64,000 nt of DNA from Cedecea sp000277545. Its GTDB lineage: Bacteria > Pseudomonadota > Gammaproteobacteria > Enterobacterales > Enterobacteriaceae. Every line of letters starts with the position of its first letter. The stretch's first letter is position 1. Below the pieces are notes generated by a model. The model ran no database searches. It was not told where the DNA came from and was given only the letters and a program-made list of their open reading frames with translations. This document shows positions 27,936 through 35,783 of the stretch, piece by piece. The stretch is taken from NCBI GenBank assembly GCA_050847315.1, contig CP193791.1; one strand, written 5' to 3'. Made by a program: the position numbers and the translations under genes.

Positions 27936-27948
27936 CCTGCATCCTGAT

Positions 27949-28890
27949 CTATTCCTCTTCGTTTCCGCCCTCTTCCAGAGGGCCGAACGGCTTAGCTGGC
28001 AGCACCAGATAGACGCCTTCAAACACCGCGCCGGGCGTGTCATTGCCGTAAAGCTCGACTTCAAGCGCTACGCGAGCTTTGCGGCCCCGGGCCAGCCTGT
28101 CCAGATCGCCACTCAGCGACCCCAGGTCAGCCGTAGCCCCCGGTTTTCCGGTGATCGGTTTGCTATAACGGATATGAGCATCGGCCAGAATAATCGTCCC
28201 GCCGAGATGCCGCTCACGCAGCATCAGCCAGATAAGCCCCCAGCCGGTTAACGTGGCCAGCGAGAACAAACTCCCCGCGAAGAGCGTGTGGTGCGGGTTT
28301 TGGTTGCCCGTTTCCGGCATCGTGGTAATAAATTTTTGCCCAGTGTACTGCTGAATACGCACGCCCATTTTCTCGCTCAGCGGAATATGTTCGTACCAGG
28401 CCTGTTGAAGCTGCCCGCACCAGTCGCCCCGATGCAAGATGTCATCAAGCGTAGCGACCGGCTTAATCATCAGGAAGTGGCGTACCGGCGTGGTTTGCGG
28501 GGTGGTGATTTCCCCTTGATTCACAAAGCCAAGCTTGGCAAAAAATGGAACGGCATCTTCACGTGCGCTACAGGTCACGCGCTTAACGCCTTCCTGGCGC
28601 GCCACGGACTCCAGCGCCATCGCCACCAGCGTCCCTAAGCCTTTATCCTGAACCGACGGGTGCACCGCCATAAAGCGAATCGCGGCTTCGTTATCGGCAT
28701 TGATATAGAGGCGGCCCACGGCAACGGTATTGCCCTCTTCATCGACCACCATCTGATGATGCGCCATTGCATCCCAGGCATCGCGCTCGGAACCTTTTGG
28801 CTGATGCAGCGGTTTGCGCAACATTTCCCAACGGAACTGGTAATAACGATCTAGTTCTTCTTCTGTTTGTGGCACACGAAGGTGATACAT
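27949..28890 (-). CDS. fabY: FabY (YiiD): GNAT acetyltransferase fused to a thioesterase domain
   Basis: A 313-residue two-domain protein. The N-terminal half is a GNAT acetyltransferase (RFMAVHPSVQDKGLGTLVAMALESVARQEGV near residues 72-102, the acetyl-CoA loop). The C-terminal half resembles a hotdog thioesterase (ETGNQNPHHTLFAGSLFSLATLTGWGLIWL near 195-225). In E. coli YiiD was named FabY for a role in starting fatty acid synthesis when FabH is missing. E. coli has an N-terminal extension of about 16 residues that is not used here. It is followed after 37 bases upstream by dtd on the same strand. Confidence 0.9.
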   Translation of the reverse strand: MYHLRVPQTEEELDRYYQFRWEMLRKPLHQPKGSERDAWDAMAHHQMVVDEEGNTVAVGRLYINADNEAAIRFMAVHPSVQDKGLGTLVAMALESVARQEGVKRVTCSAREDAVPFFAKLGFVNQGEITTPQTTPVRHFLMIKPVATLDDILHRGDWCGQLQQAWYEHIPLSEKMGVRIQQYTGQKFITTMPETGNQNPHHTLFAGSLFSLATLTGWGLIWLMLRERHLGGTIILADAHIRYSKPITGKPGATADLGSLSGDLDRLARGRKARVALEVELYGNDTPGAVFEGVYLVLPAKPFGPLEEGGNEEE

Positions 28891-28927
28891 ACATTGTTCT
28901 CTCGTTGCGCGAGCCGGATGGCGAGGG

Positions 28928-29365
28928 TTACACCTGCAGCCAGAACGTCACCGGCCCGTCATTAATTAGCGAAACCTGCATATCGGCGGCGAAACGCCCG
29001 GTTGGGGCGTCGATACCTTGTTGTTTGCAGCGCTCGACAAAATATTCATAAAGGGCTTCAGCCTGCTGTGGCGCTGCGCCACCGGAGAAGCTCGGACGCA
29101 TCCCGCGTTCCGTGTCCGCCGCCAGCGTAAATTGAGACACCACCAGCAGGCTGCCGCCCGCCTGCTGGACGTTCAGGTTCATCTTGCCCTGCTCGTCGCT
29201 GAAAATTCGATACCCTAATACACGCTCGCACAGGCGATTGGCTTTCTGTTCGTTATCTTCTTTTTCGACACCCAGCAACACCAAAAGTCCGGGACCAATT
29301 TCACCCGTCACTTCACCCTCCACGGTGACGCTGGCACAGGTAACACGCTGAATTAATGCAATCAT
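28928..29365 (-). CDS. dtd: D-aminoacyl-tRNA deacylase
   Basis: Dtd removes D-amino acids (and glycine) wrongly attached to tRNA. The 145-residue length is standard. Both active-site motifs are clear: SQFTLAADT near residues 78-86 and the cross-subunit NDGPVTFWLQV at the C-terminus (the Gly-cisPro motif). Its start overlaps the yihY stop by 4 bases, so yihX-yihY-dtd-fabY looks like one operon. Confidence 0.97.
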   Translation of the reverse strand: MIALIQRVTCASVTVEGEVTGEIGPGLLVLLGVEKEDNEQKANRLCERVLGYRIFSDEQGKMNLNVQQAGGSLLVVSQFTLAADTERGMRPSFSGGAAPQQAEALYEYFVERCKQQGIDAPTGRFAADMQVSLINDGPVTFWLQV

Positions 29366-30234
29366 TGTTCTTCCAGTTCTTCCTGCTCTGCAGCCTGTTG
29401 CAATTTACGGTAGTCGCCCAACGAAGCGGTGATTTCCGCCCCCAGCAACACGATACACCAGGTCCAGTAGACCCAGACAAATAATATGGGGATTACCGCC
29501 AGCACGCCGTAAATCAGCTGGTAAGAGGGGAACATGGTGATATAGAGGGCAAATCCCTTCTTACCCAGTTCAAACAGCAGCGCGGCAACCAGCGAGCCTA
29601 TCATGGCGTCCTTTGCCCGCACGCTGGTCGTCGGCACCAGGCTGTAGAGCAGCCAGAACGCAAGCCAGGAAAGCAGCAGAGGAAAAATACGCAGGACTTC
29701 ATCAAGCATGCTGTTGAGTTCTGAGGCCCACCGTAGAGAAAGGAGGTAAGAGCTTATCGCCAGGCTGGCCCCGGCCAGCAGCGGCCCGAGCGTCAGGATC
29801 ATCCAGTAAATGGCAAAGGAGTACACCTTTGGCCTCGCGCGCTTACTGCGCCAGATAGTGTTCAACGCGCTATCTACCGCATACATCAGCAGCAGCGAGG
29901 TGACGATCAGACCAATGGCCCCCACCGCCGTCATTCTGTTCGAGTTCGCGACAAACTGTTCGATGTAGCGCTGAATTACATCGCCAGTGGCGGGCATAAA
30001 ATTGGCAAAAATGAAGTGGCGCAGCTGAACGCTGATATCGGCAAACATCGGGAAGGCGGCAAACAGCGCAAAGACAACCGCCACCAGCGGCACCAGAGAC
30101 AGCAATGACACATAGGCAAGGTTACCCGCCAGGGTCGTCATGTTGTCCTGGTCGATACGCTGCCACAGCAGTTTGCCCCAGGCCCAGAGAGGCCTGAGGC
30201 GATGCACAGTTTTACGGGGCACGCTTTTAATCAT
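29362..30234 (-). CDS. yihY: YihY/BrkB family inner-membrane protein
   Basis: A 290-residue membrane protein of the YihY/BrkB (virulence factor BrkB-like) family, same length as E. coli YihY. Six hydrophobic segments are visible, with the conserved GNLAYVSLLSLVPLVAVVFALF near residues 37-58 and YGVLAVIPILFVWVYWTWCIVLLGAEITA near 241-270. The transported substrate or role is unknown; earlier assignment as RNase BN was wrong. It overlaps dtd and yihX by 4 bases each. Confidence 0.94.
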   Translation of the reverse strand: MIKSVPRKTVHRLRPLWAWGKLLWQRIDQDNMTTLAGNLAYVSLLSLVPLVAVVFALFAAFPMFADISVQLRHFIFANFMPATGDVIQRYIEQFVANSNRMTAVGAIGLIVTSLLLMYAVDSALNTIWRSKRARPKVYSFAIYWMILTLGPLLAGASLAISSYLLSLRWASELNSMLDEVLRIFPLLLSWLAFWLLYSLVPTTSVRAKDAMIGSLVAALLFELGKKGFALYITMFPSYQLIYGVLAVIPILFVWVYWTWCIVLLGAEITASLGDYRKLQQAAEQEELEEQ

Positions 30235-30827
30235 CCCTGTTTAGCAAACCAGTCGGGGATAGTCTGCTTGTCGATCACCTGAATGCTGGTGATGCCCAAC
30301 GCTCGTGCACCGTGAATATTGTCGGCATTATCATCGAAGAATACGGCCTGATCGGCAGAGAAGCCTTCTTCCTCTAGCACCTTAAGGTAGATTTCCGCGT
30401 CCGGCTTGCGCATCCCCATTTCCTGGGAGAGGTAGATTTTATCGGCCGACTGCGCCACTTCCGGGTATTCATCAGGCCAGAAACCCGTATGCAGGCGGTT
30501 GGTGTTGGAAAGCACCACCACGCGATGCCCCTGCTCGCGCAGCTTCTGCATGACGCCAATGGTGTCTTTGCGCAGGCCAATGAAAATCGCCTGCCAGCCC
30601 GCGGCAAACTGCTCGTAGCTGAGCGCTACGTCCATTTCGTGGCATAAACGTTCAGCAAAGACTTCGTCCGTTATCTGCCCACGTTCATGCTGATGGAAGG
30701 TTTCTCCCATCGCGAAACTTTTCTGCAGGTTGGCTAACGGCACCCGGCTGTAATCGCTCCAGACACCGAGCACGCGATTAAAGTCGATATCAACGATGAC
30801 GTTACCTAAATCAAAGATATACAGCAT
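30231..30827 (-). CDS. yihX: HAD phosphatase YihX (alpha-D-glucose-1-phosphatase)
   Basis: YihX is a haloacid-dehalogenase phosphatase that releases glucose from alpha-D-glucose-1-phosphate. HAD motif I is YIFDLGNVIVDID (residues 3-15) with the nucleophile aspartate, motif II VVLSNTN near 108, and motif IV FFDDNADNI near 165. ATG 30827 is preceded by AAAGGAGG with a 5-base spacing; the in-frame GTG six bases earlier overlaps that site and is rejected. The product has 198 residues. Confidence 0.94.
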   Translation of the reverse strand: MLYIFDLGNVIVDIDFNRVLGVWSDYSRVPLANLQKSFAMGETFHQHERGQITDEVFAERLCHEMDVALSYEQFAAGWQAIFIGLRKDTIGVMQKLREQGHRVVVLSNTNRLHTGFWPDEYPEVAQSADKIYLSQEMGMRKPDAEIYLKVLEEEGFSADQAVFFDDNADNIHGARALGITSIQVIDKQTIPDWFAKQG

Positions 30828-30919
30828 GCGCACCTCCTTTCCGACATGGAGAAATAACTGTAGCGGGAAAGGCTGGCTTTGACTATCAGAGGAAGGCGAG
30901 GTTGCGCATTCTAAGGCAG

Positions 30920-30953
30920 AAATAAAAAAGCCCCGCCTTTACAGGCAGGGCTT
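30920..30953 (-). terminator. Intrinsic terminator of typA
   Basis: Minus strand AGCCCTGCC, loop TGTAAA, GGCGGGGCT (one G-T pair), then TTTTTT, starting about 23 bases after the typA stop. Confidence 0.88.
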
Positions 30954-30975
30954 CAGCAGACTGCAGAAAAGAAAC

Positions 30976-32802
30976 TTAAGCTTCTTTGCTACCACGACCC
31001 GCACGTTTACGGTCGTTTTCAGTCAGGTGGCGCTTACGGATACGCACGGACAGCGGGGTCACTTCAACCAGTTCGTCGTCATCGATGAACTCCAGAGCTT
31101 GCTCCAGGGTCATTTTCTGCGCAGGAACCAGGGTGGTCGCTTCGTCAGTACCGGAAGCACGCATGTTGGTCAGCTTCTTACCGGTCAGGCAGTTTACGGT
31201 CAAGTCGTTGGAACGACTGTGGATGCCGATAATCTGGCCTTCGTAAACTTCAGCCCCGTGGCCCAGGAACAGCTTGCCGCGATCCTGCAGACCGAACAGC
31301 GCAAACGCAACCGCTTTACCCTGACCGTTAGAGATCAGTACGCCGTTCTGGCGCTGACCCACTTCGCCCTGACGAATGTCGTCATAGTGGCTGAAGGTGG
31401 AGTACAGCAGACCGGTACCGGAGGTCATGGTCATGAATTCGTTACGGAAGCCGATCAGACCACGGCTTGGGATAACGTAGTCAAGACGCACGCGGCCTTT
31501 GCCGTCTGGATTCATGTTTTTCAGGTCGCCTTTACGCTCACCGAGCGCCTGCATCACGGAGCCCTGATGCTGCTCTTCGATATCCAGCGTCACGTTTTCG
31601 AACGGCTCTTGTTTACGGCCGTCGATTTCGCGGAAGATAACTTTCGGACGGGATACCGCCAGCTCGAAACCTTCACGACGCATGTTTTCGATCAGAACGG
31701 AGAGGTGCAGTTCACCACGACCGGAAACGCGGAATGCGTCCGCATCTTCGGTTTCTTCAACACGCAGCGCAACGTTGTGAACCAGCTCTTTGTTCAGACG
31801 ATCCAGAATCTGACGAGAGGTCACGAACTTACCTTCTTTACCGCAGAACGGAGAGGTGTTGACGTTGAAGAACATGGAAACGGTTGGTTCATCTACGGAC
31901 AACGCCGGCAGCGCTTCAACATTTTGCGGGTCGCAAATGGTGTCGGAGATGTTCAGCTCGCCCAGGCCGGTGATAGCGATGATGTCGCCAGCTTCAGCTT
32001 CGGTAGACTCGATACGCTCCAGACCCAGGTGGGTCAGCACTTTACCGACTTTACCGTTACGGGTTTTCCCTTCGCTATCAATGATAGTGATCTGCTGGTT
32101 TGGCTTCACTTTACCGCGTTTGATACGGCCGATGCCGATAACACCAACGTAGTTGTTGTAGTCCAGCTGGGAAATTTGCATCTGCAGTGGACCGTCGAGG
32201 TCAACGTTCGGTGCCGGTACGCGATCGACAATGGCCTGGTACAGTGGAGTCATATCCGCCGCCATATCATTGTGATCCATACCCGCGATGCCGTTCAGTG
32301 CGGATGCATAGATGATTGGGAAGTCGAGCTGTTCGTCGGTCGCATCAAGGTTAACGAACAGGTCGAAGACCTGATCCACAACCCAGTCAGGACGCGCGCC
32401 AGGGCGGTCAACTTTGTTGATAACCACGATCGGCTTCAAACCATGGGCAAACGCCTTCTTGGTTACGAAGCGCGTCTGCGGCATTGGGCCATCCATTGCG
32501 TCAACCACCAGCAGAACGGAGTCAACCATTGACATTACGCGCTCAACTTCACCACCGAAGTCGGCGTGTCCTGGGGTATCAACGATGTTGATACGATAGT
32601 CATTCCATTTGATAGCGGTGTTTTTAGCGAGGATGGTAATCCCACGCTCTTTCTCCAGGTCATTGGAGTCCATCACGCGTTCAGTGGCTTCAGCACGTTC
32701 GTTACTGAAAGTACCAGATTGCTGCAGCAGCTTATCAACCAGGGTAGTTTTACCATGGTCAACGTGCGCGATGATGGCGATATTACGCAGATTTTCGATC
32801 AC
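30976..32802 (-). CDS. typA: Ribosome-associated GTPase TypA/BipA
   Basis: BipA is a translational GTPase related to EF-G and LepA that helps 50S assembly and growth at low temperature. The 608-residue protein (E. coli 607) starts MIENLRNIAIIAHVDHGKTTLVDKL, with G1 AHVDHGKTT, G3 DTPGHADFGG and G4 NKVDR, then the beta-barrel, EF-G-like domains III and V, and the family-specific C-terminal domain ending RKRHLTENDRKRAGRGSKEA. It is divergent from glnA, sharing a 376-bp control region. The reverse strand shows a long open frame that is only a shadow. Confidence 0.97.
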   Translation of the reverse strand: MIENLRNIAIIAHVDHGKTTLVDKLLQQSGTFSNERAEATERVMDSNDLEKERGITILAKNTAIKWNDYRINIVDTPGHADFGGEVERVMSMVDSVLLVVDAMDGPMPQTRFVTKKAFAHGLKPIVVINKVDRPGARPDWVVDQVFDLFVNLDATDEQLDFPIIYASALNGIAGMDHNDMAADMTPLYQAIVDRVPAPNVDLDGPLQMQISQLDYNNYVGVIGIGRIKRGKVKPNQQITIIDSEGKTRNGKVGKVLTHLGLERIESTEAEAGDIIAITGLGELNISDTICDPQNVEALPALSVDEPTVSMFFNVNTSPFCGKEGKFVTSRQILDRLNKELVHNVALRVEETEDADAFRVSGRGELHLSVLIENMRREGFELAVSRPKVIFREIDGRKQEPFENVTLDIEEQHQGSVMQALGERKGDLKNMNPDGKGRVRLDYVIPSRGLIGFRNEFMTMTSGTGLLYSTFSHYDDIRQGEVGQRQNGVLISNGQGKAVAFALFGLQDRGKLFLGHGAEVYEGQIIGIHSRSNDLTVNCLTGKKLTNMRASGTDEATTLVPAQKMTLEQALEFIDDDELVEVTPLSVRIRKRHLTENDRKRAGRGSKEA

Positions 32803-32908
32803 AACTTTGCCTCAGGCATTAGAAATAGCGCGTTATTGTACACGTATTAATCGAAGGACAGAACAGGATCACAAAGAACCTTTACAAACAATGCAGAAAG
32901 TAAGGGTT

Positions 32909-32924
32909 TGTGATCGCTTTCACG
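32909..32924 (+). promoter_or_regulatory. CRP site of glnAp1
   Basis: TGTGATCGCTTTCACG fits the CRP consensus TGTGA-N6-TCACA at all but the last base. In E. coli cAMP-CRP activates the sigma70 promoter glnAp1 at this position relative to glnA, and the local sequence is the same here. Confidence 0.75.
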
Positions 32925-32952
32925 GAGCTAAAAAGGGAGCTATAACGTAAAT

Positions 32953-33064
32953 TGCACCAATATGGTGCTCAGGTTTCATACTGAAGCACTATATTGGTGC
33001 AAATTATTCATCCTGGTGCAGCCCTTTTGCACTATGGTGCGCATGATAGCGCCTTTTTAGGGTG
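32953..33064 (+). promoter_or_regulatory. NtrC binding-site array upstream of glnA
   Basis: Two strong palindromic sites, TGCACCAATATGGTGCT (32953-32969) and AGCACTATATTGGTGCA (32985-33001), have centres 32 bp apart. Relative to the predicted glnAp2 start near 33101 they are at about -140 and -108, the positions of the E. coli enhancer sites 1 and 2. Weaker half-site matches at about 33004-33020, 33027-33043 and 33048-33064 correspond to the low-affinity sites 3-5 that limit maximal expression. Confidence 0.9.
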
Positions 33065-33073
33065 ATTTAAAAG

Positions 33074-33090
33074 TTGGCACAGATTTCGCT
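33074..33090 (+). promoter_or_regulatory. sigma54 promoter glnAp2
   Basis: TTGGCACAGATTTCGCT has the -24 GG (33076-33077) and -12 GC (33088-33089) spaced 10 bp apart as required for RpoN. It is activated by phosphorylated NtrC bound upstream. Start is expected near 33101, about 78 bases before glnA. Confidence 0.93.
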
Positions 33091-33178
33091 TTAAACATTT
33101 TATGGCGAAAAGCCACATTAAGAAGTGTTTGATTACCTCGTTACCACGACGACTACACCAATCCGGGAGAGTTTAAGT

Positions 33179-34588
33179 ATGTCCGCTGAACACGTTTTGA
33201 CGATGCTGAATGAGCATGAAGTTAAGTTTGTTGATCTGCGCTTTACCGACACTAAAGGTAAAGAACAGCACGTCACTATTCCTGCTCATCAGGTAAATGC
33301 TGACTTCTTCGAAGAAGGCAAAATGTTTGACGGCTCCTCGATTGGTGGCTGGAAAGGTATCAACGAATCCGACATGGTGCTGATGCCAGACCCAACGACG
33401 GCGGTAATCGACCCGTTCTTCGCGGACTCTACCTTGATTATCCGCTGTGACATTCTCGAGCCAGGCACTATGCAGGGCTACGACCGTGACCCGCGTTCTA
33501 TTGCAAAACGCGCTGAAGACTACCTGCGCTCTACCGGCATCGCAGACACCGTTCTGTTCGGGCCAGAGCCAGAATTCTTCCTGTTCGACGACATTCGCTT
33601 CGGCAGCTCTATCTCCGGCTCCCACGTAGCTATCGATGATATCGAAGGCGCATGGAACACCGGCACCAAATACGAAGGCGGTAACAAAGGCCACCGTCCA
33701 GCGGTGAAAGGCGGTTACTTCCCAGTGCCACCGGTCGACTCTTCTCAGGACCTGCGTTCTGCTATGTGTCTGACCATGGAGCAGATGGGCCTGGTTGTTG
33801 AAGCTCATCACCACGAAGTGGCGACCGCTGGTCAGAACGAAGTGGCAACCCGCTTCAACACCATGACCAAAAAAGCTGATGAAATTCAGATCTACAAATA
33901 CGTTGTACACAACGTGGCTCACGCTTACGGCAAAACCGCGACCTTTATGCCAAAACCAATGTTTGGCGATAACGGTTCCGGCATGCACTGCCACATGTCC
34001 CTGTCCAAGAACGGCGTAAACCTGTTCTCCGGTGACAAATATGCTGGCCTGTCTGAGCAAGCACTGTACTACATCGGGGGTGTTATCAAACACGCTAAAG
34101 CGATCAACGCCCTGGCGAACCCAACCACCAACTCCTACAAGCGTCTGGTCCCAGGCTACGAAGCTCCAGTTATGCTGGCTTACTCTGCCCGTAACCGTTC
34201 TGCTTCTATCCGTATCCCGGTGGTTGCGTCTCCGAAAGCACGTCGTATCGAAGTGCGCTTCCCGGACCCAGCGGCTAACCCATACCTGTGCTTCGCAGCG
34301 CTGCTGATGGCCGGTCTGGACGGTATTAAGAACAAGATCCACCCAGGCGAAGCCATGGATAAAAACCTGTATGACCTGCCGCCAGAAGAAGCGAAAGAGA
34401 TCCCACAGGTTGCGGGCTCTCTGGAAGAAGCACTGAATGCACTGAGCGAAGACCGTGAGTTCCTGACTGCGGGTGGCGTATTCACCGACGACGCTATCGA
34501 TGCTTATATCGCGCTGCGCACTGAAGAAAACGACCGCGTGCGCATGACTCCGCATCCGGTAGAGTTCGAGCTGTACTACAGCGTCTAA
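33179..34588 (+). CDS. glnA: Glutamine synthetase, type I
   Basis: GlnA makes glutamine from glutamate, ammonia and ATP and is the main ammonia-assimilating enzyme under nitrogen limitation; it acts as a dodecamer in the cytosol. Start 33179 (MSAEHVLTMLNEHE) gives 469 residues as in E. coli; the frame continues upstream to 33125 without family support. Motifs: MFDGSSIGGW near residue 49, GPEPEFFLFD near 127, KPMFGDNGSGMHCHMSL near 262 and NRSASIRIP near 340. The adenylylation tyrosine lies in NLYDLPPEE near residue 398, so activity is controlled by GlnE. It heads glnALG. Confidence 0.98.
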   Translation: MSAEHVLTMLNEHEVKFVDLRFTDTKGKEQHVTIPAHQVNADFFEEGKMFDGSSIGGWKGINESDMVLMPDPTTAVIDPFFADSTLIIRCDILEPGTMQGYDRDPRSIAKRAEDYLRSTGIADTVLFGPEPEFFLFDDIRFGSSISGSHVAIDDIEGAWNTGTKYEGGNKGHRPAVKGGYFPVPPVDSSQDLRSAMCLTMEQMGLVVEAHHHEVATAGQNEVATRFNTMTKKADEIQIYKYVVHNVAHAYGKTATFMPKPMFGDNGSGMHCHMSLSKNGVNLFSGDKYAGLSEQALYYIGGVIKHAKAINALANPTTNSYKRLVPGYEAPVMLAYSARNRSASIRIPVVASPKARRIEVRFPDPAANPYLCFAALLMAGLDGIKNKIHPGEAMDKNLYDLPPEEAKEIPQVAGSLEEALNALSEDREFLTAGGVFTDDAIDAYIALRTEENDRVRMTPHPVEFELYYSV

Positions 34589-34621
34589 TTGAAGTTGTTT
34601 TTTGTTGCCGTGGAAACTTTG

Positions 34622-34647
34622 GCCCATCTTCGGATGGGCTTTTTTCT
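34622..34647 (+). terminator. Terminator between glnA and glnL
   Basis: GCCCATC, UUCG tetraloop, GATGGGC, then seven T. It reduces glnA read-through so that glnLG are expressed at a lower level, partly from their own promoter. Confidence 0.9.
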
Positions 34648-34690
34648 CCATCGGATCCTCCTGTGACGCTGTTTTTTGTCACTCAAAGAC

Positions 34691-34712
34691 TATAATGCAC
34701 TAAAACGGTGCA
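34691..34712 (+). promoter_or_regulatory. glnL promoter -10 overlapped by an NtrC operator
   Basis: TATAAT (34691-34696) runs directly into TGCACTAAAACGGTGCA (34696-34712), a near-perfect NtrC site. Bound NtrC would block this promoter, as known for glnLp in E. coli, giving negative autoregulation of glnLG. The -35 is weak. Confidence 0.85.
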
Positions 34713-34725
34713 CGGAGACTGCTGT

Positions 34726-35775
34726 ATGGCAACTGGCGCGCTGCCCGATGCTGGGCAGATTCTGAATTCTCTCATCAACAGCATCCTGCTCGTGGATGAC
34801 GAGCTGGCGGTTCACTACGCCAACCCTGCGGCTCAGCAGCTGCTGGCGCAGAGTTCACGCAAGCTGTACGGCACACCTTTGCCGGATCTATTGAGTTATT
34901 TCTCGTTGAATATTGGCGTCATGCAGGAAAGCCTGATGGCAGGCCAGGGGTTTACCGACAACGAAGTGACGCTGGTCATTGATGGCCGATCGCACATTCT
35001 TTCTCTGACGGCACAAAAGCTGCCGGAAGGGTACATCCTGATGGAAATGGCGCCGATGGATAATCAGCGTCGATTGAGTCAGGAACAGCTGCAACATGCG
35101 CAACAGATTGCTGCCCGAGATTTAGTTCGTGGCCTTGCGCATGAGATTAAAAACCCGTTAGGCGGCTTACGTGGCGCGGCGCAACTGCTGAGTAAAGCGC
35201 TCCCTGACCCATCGCTGACGGAGTACACCAAAGTCATTATTGAACAGGCGGACCGCCTACGTAATCTGGTGGATCGTCTGCTAGGGCCCCAGCAGCCGGG
35301 GATGCACGTCACCGAAAGCATTCATAAAGTTGCCGAACGCGTGGTGAAACTCGTGTCGATGGAGCTGCCGGATAACGTCACTCTTGTACGGGATTACGAT
35401 CCGAGTTTGCCGGAGTTTGCGCACGACCCTGACCAAATTGAGCAAGTTTTGCTGAATATCGTACGCAATGCGCTGCAGGCGCTGGGTAGCGAAGGGGGCG
35501 AGATTATCTTGCGTACCCGTACCGCTTTCCAGCTGACGCTGCACGGTTCTCGCTACCGCCTCGCGGCACGCATAGATATTGAAGATAACGGCCCGGGTAT
35601 CCCGGCACATTTGCAGGACACGTTGTTCTACCCGATGGTCAGTGGGCGAGAGGGCGGCACCGGGCTGGGTCTTTCCATCGCGCGTAGCCTGATCGACCAG
35701 CATTCGGGGAAAATCGAATTCAACAGTTGGCCTGGTCATACCGAATTTTCGGTTTACCTGCCTATTCGGAAGTAG
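34726..35775 (+). CDS. glnL: Nitrogen regulation histidine kinase/phosphatase NtrB
   Basis: NtrB phosphorylates or dephosphorylates NtrC according to nitrogen status signalled by PII (GlnB/GlnK). Start 34726 (MATGALPDAGQIL) gives 349 residues as in E. coli; an earlier ATG at 34708 lies inside the NtrC operator region. The N-terminal PAS domain (about residues 6-110) is followed by the H-box GLAHEIKNPLGGLRG near residue 137, N-box NIVRNALQAL, and G-boxes DNGPGIP and GGTGLGLSIAR. No membrane segment: the kinase is cytosolic. It is followed by glnG after 8 bases. Confidence 0.97.
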   Translation: MATGALPDAGQILNSLINSILLVDDELAVHYANPAAQQLLAQSSRKLYGTPLPDLLSYFSLNIGVMQESLMAGQGFTDNEVTLVIDGRSHILSLTAQKLPEGYILMEMAPMDNQRRLSQEQLQHAQQIAARDLVRGLAHEIKNPLGGLRGAAQLLSKALPDPSLTEYTKVIIEQADRLRNLVDRLLGPQQPGMHVTESIHKVAERVVKLVSMELPDNVTLVRDYDPSLPEFAHDPDQIEQVLLNIVRNALQALGSEGGEIILRTRTAFQLTLHGSRYRLAARIDIEDNGPGIPAHLQDTLFYPMVSGREGGTGLGLSIARSLIDQHSGKIEFNSWPGHTEFSVYLPIRK

Positions 35776-35783
35776 AGGTCATT

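Noticed and set aside
31027..32532. 501-codon open frame on the plus strand opposite typA
   Set aside because: Codon-usage shadow of a highly expressed gene; the product has no recognisable domain and typA on the other strand is full length and conserved.
33173..34651. 492-codon open frame on the minus strand opposite glnA
   Set aside because: Shadow of glnA; it is rich in His, Phe, Val and Arg as expected from reversed common codons, has no ribosome-binding site, and covers the glnA terminator.
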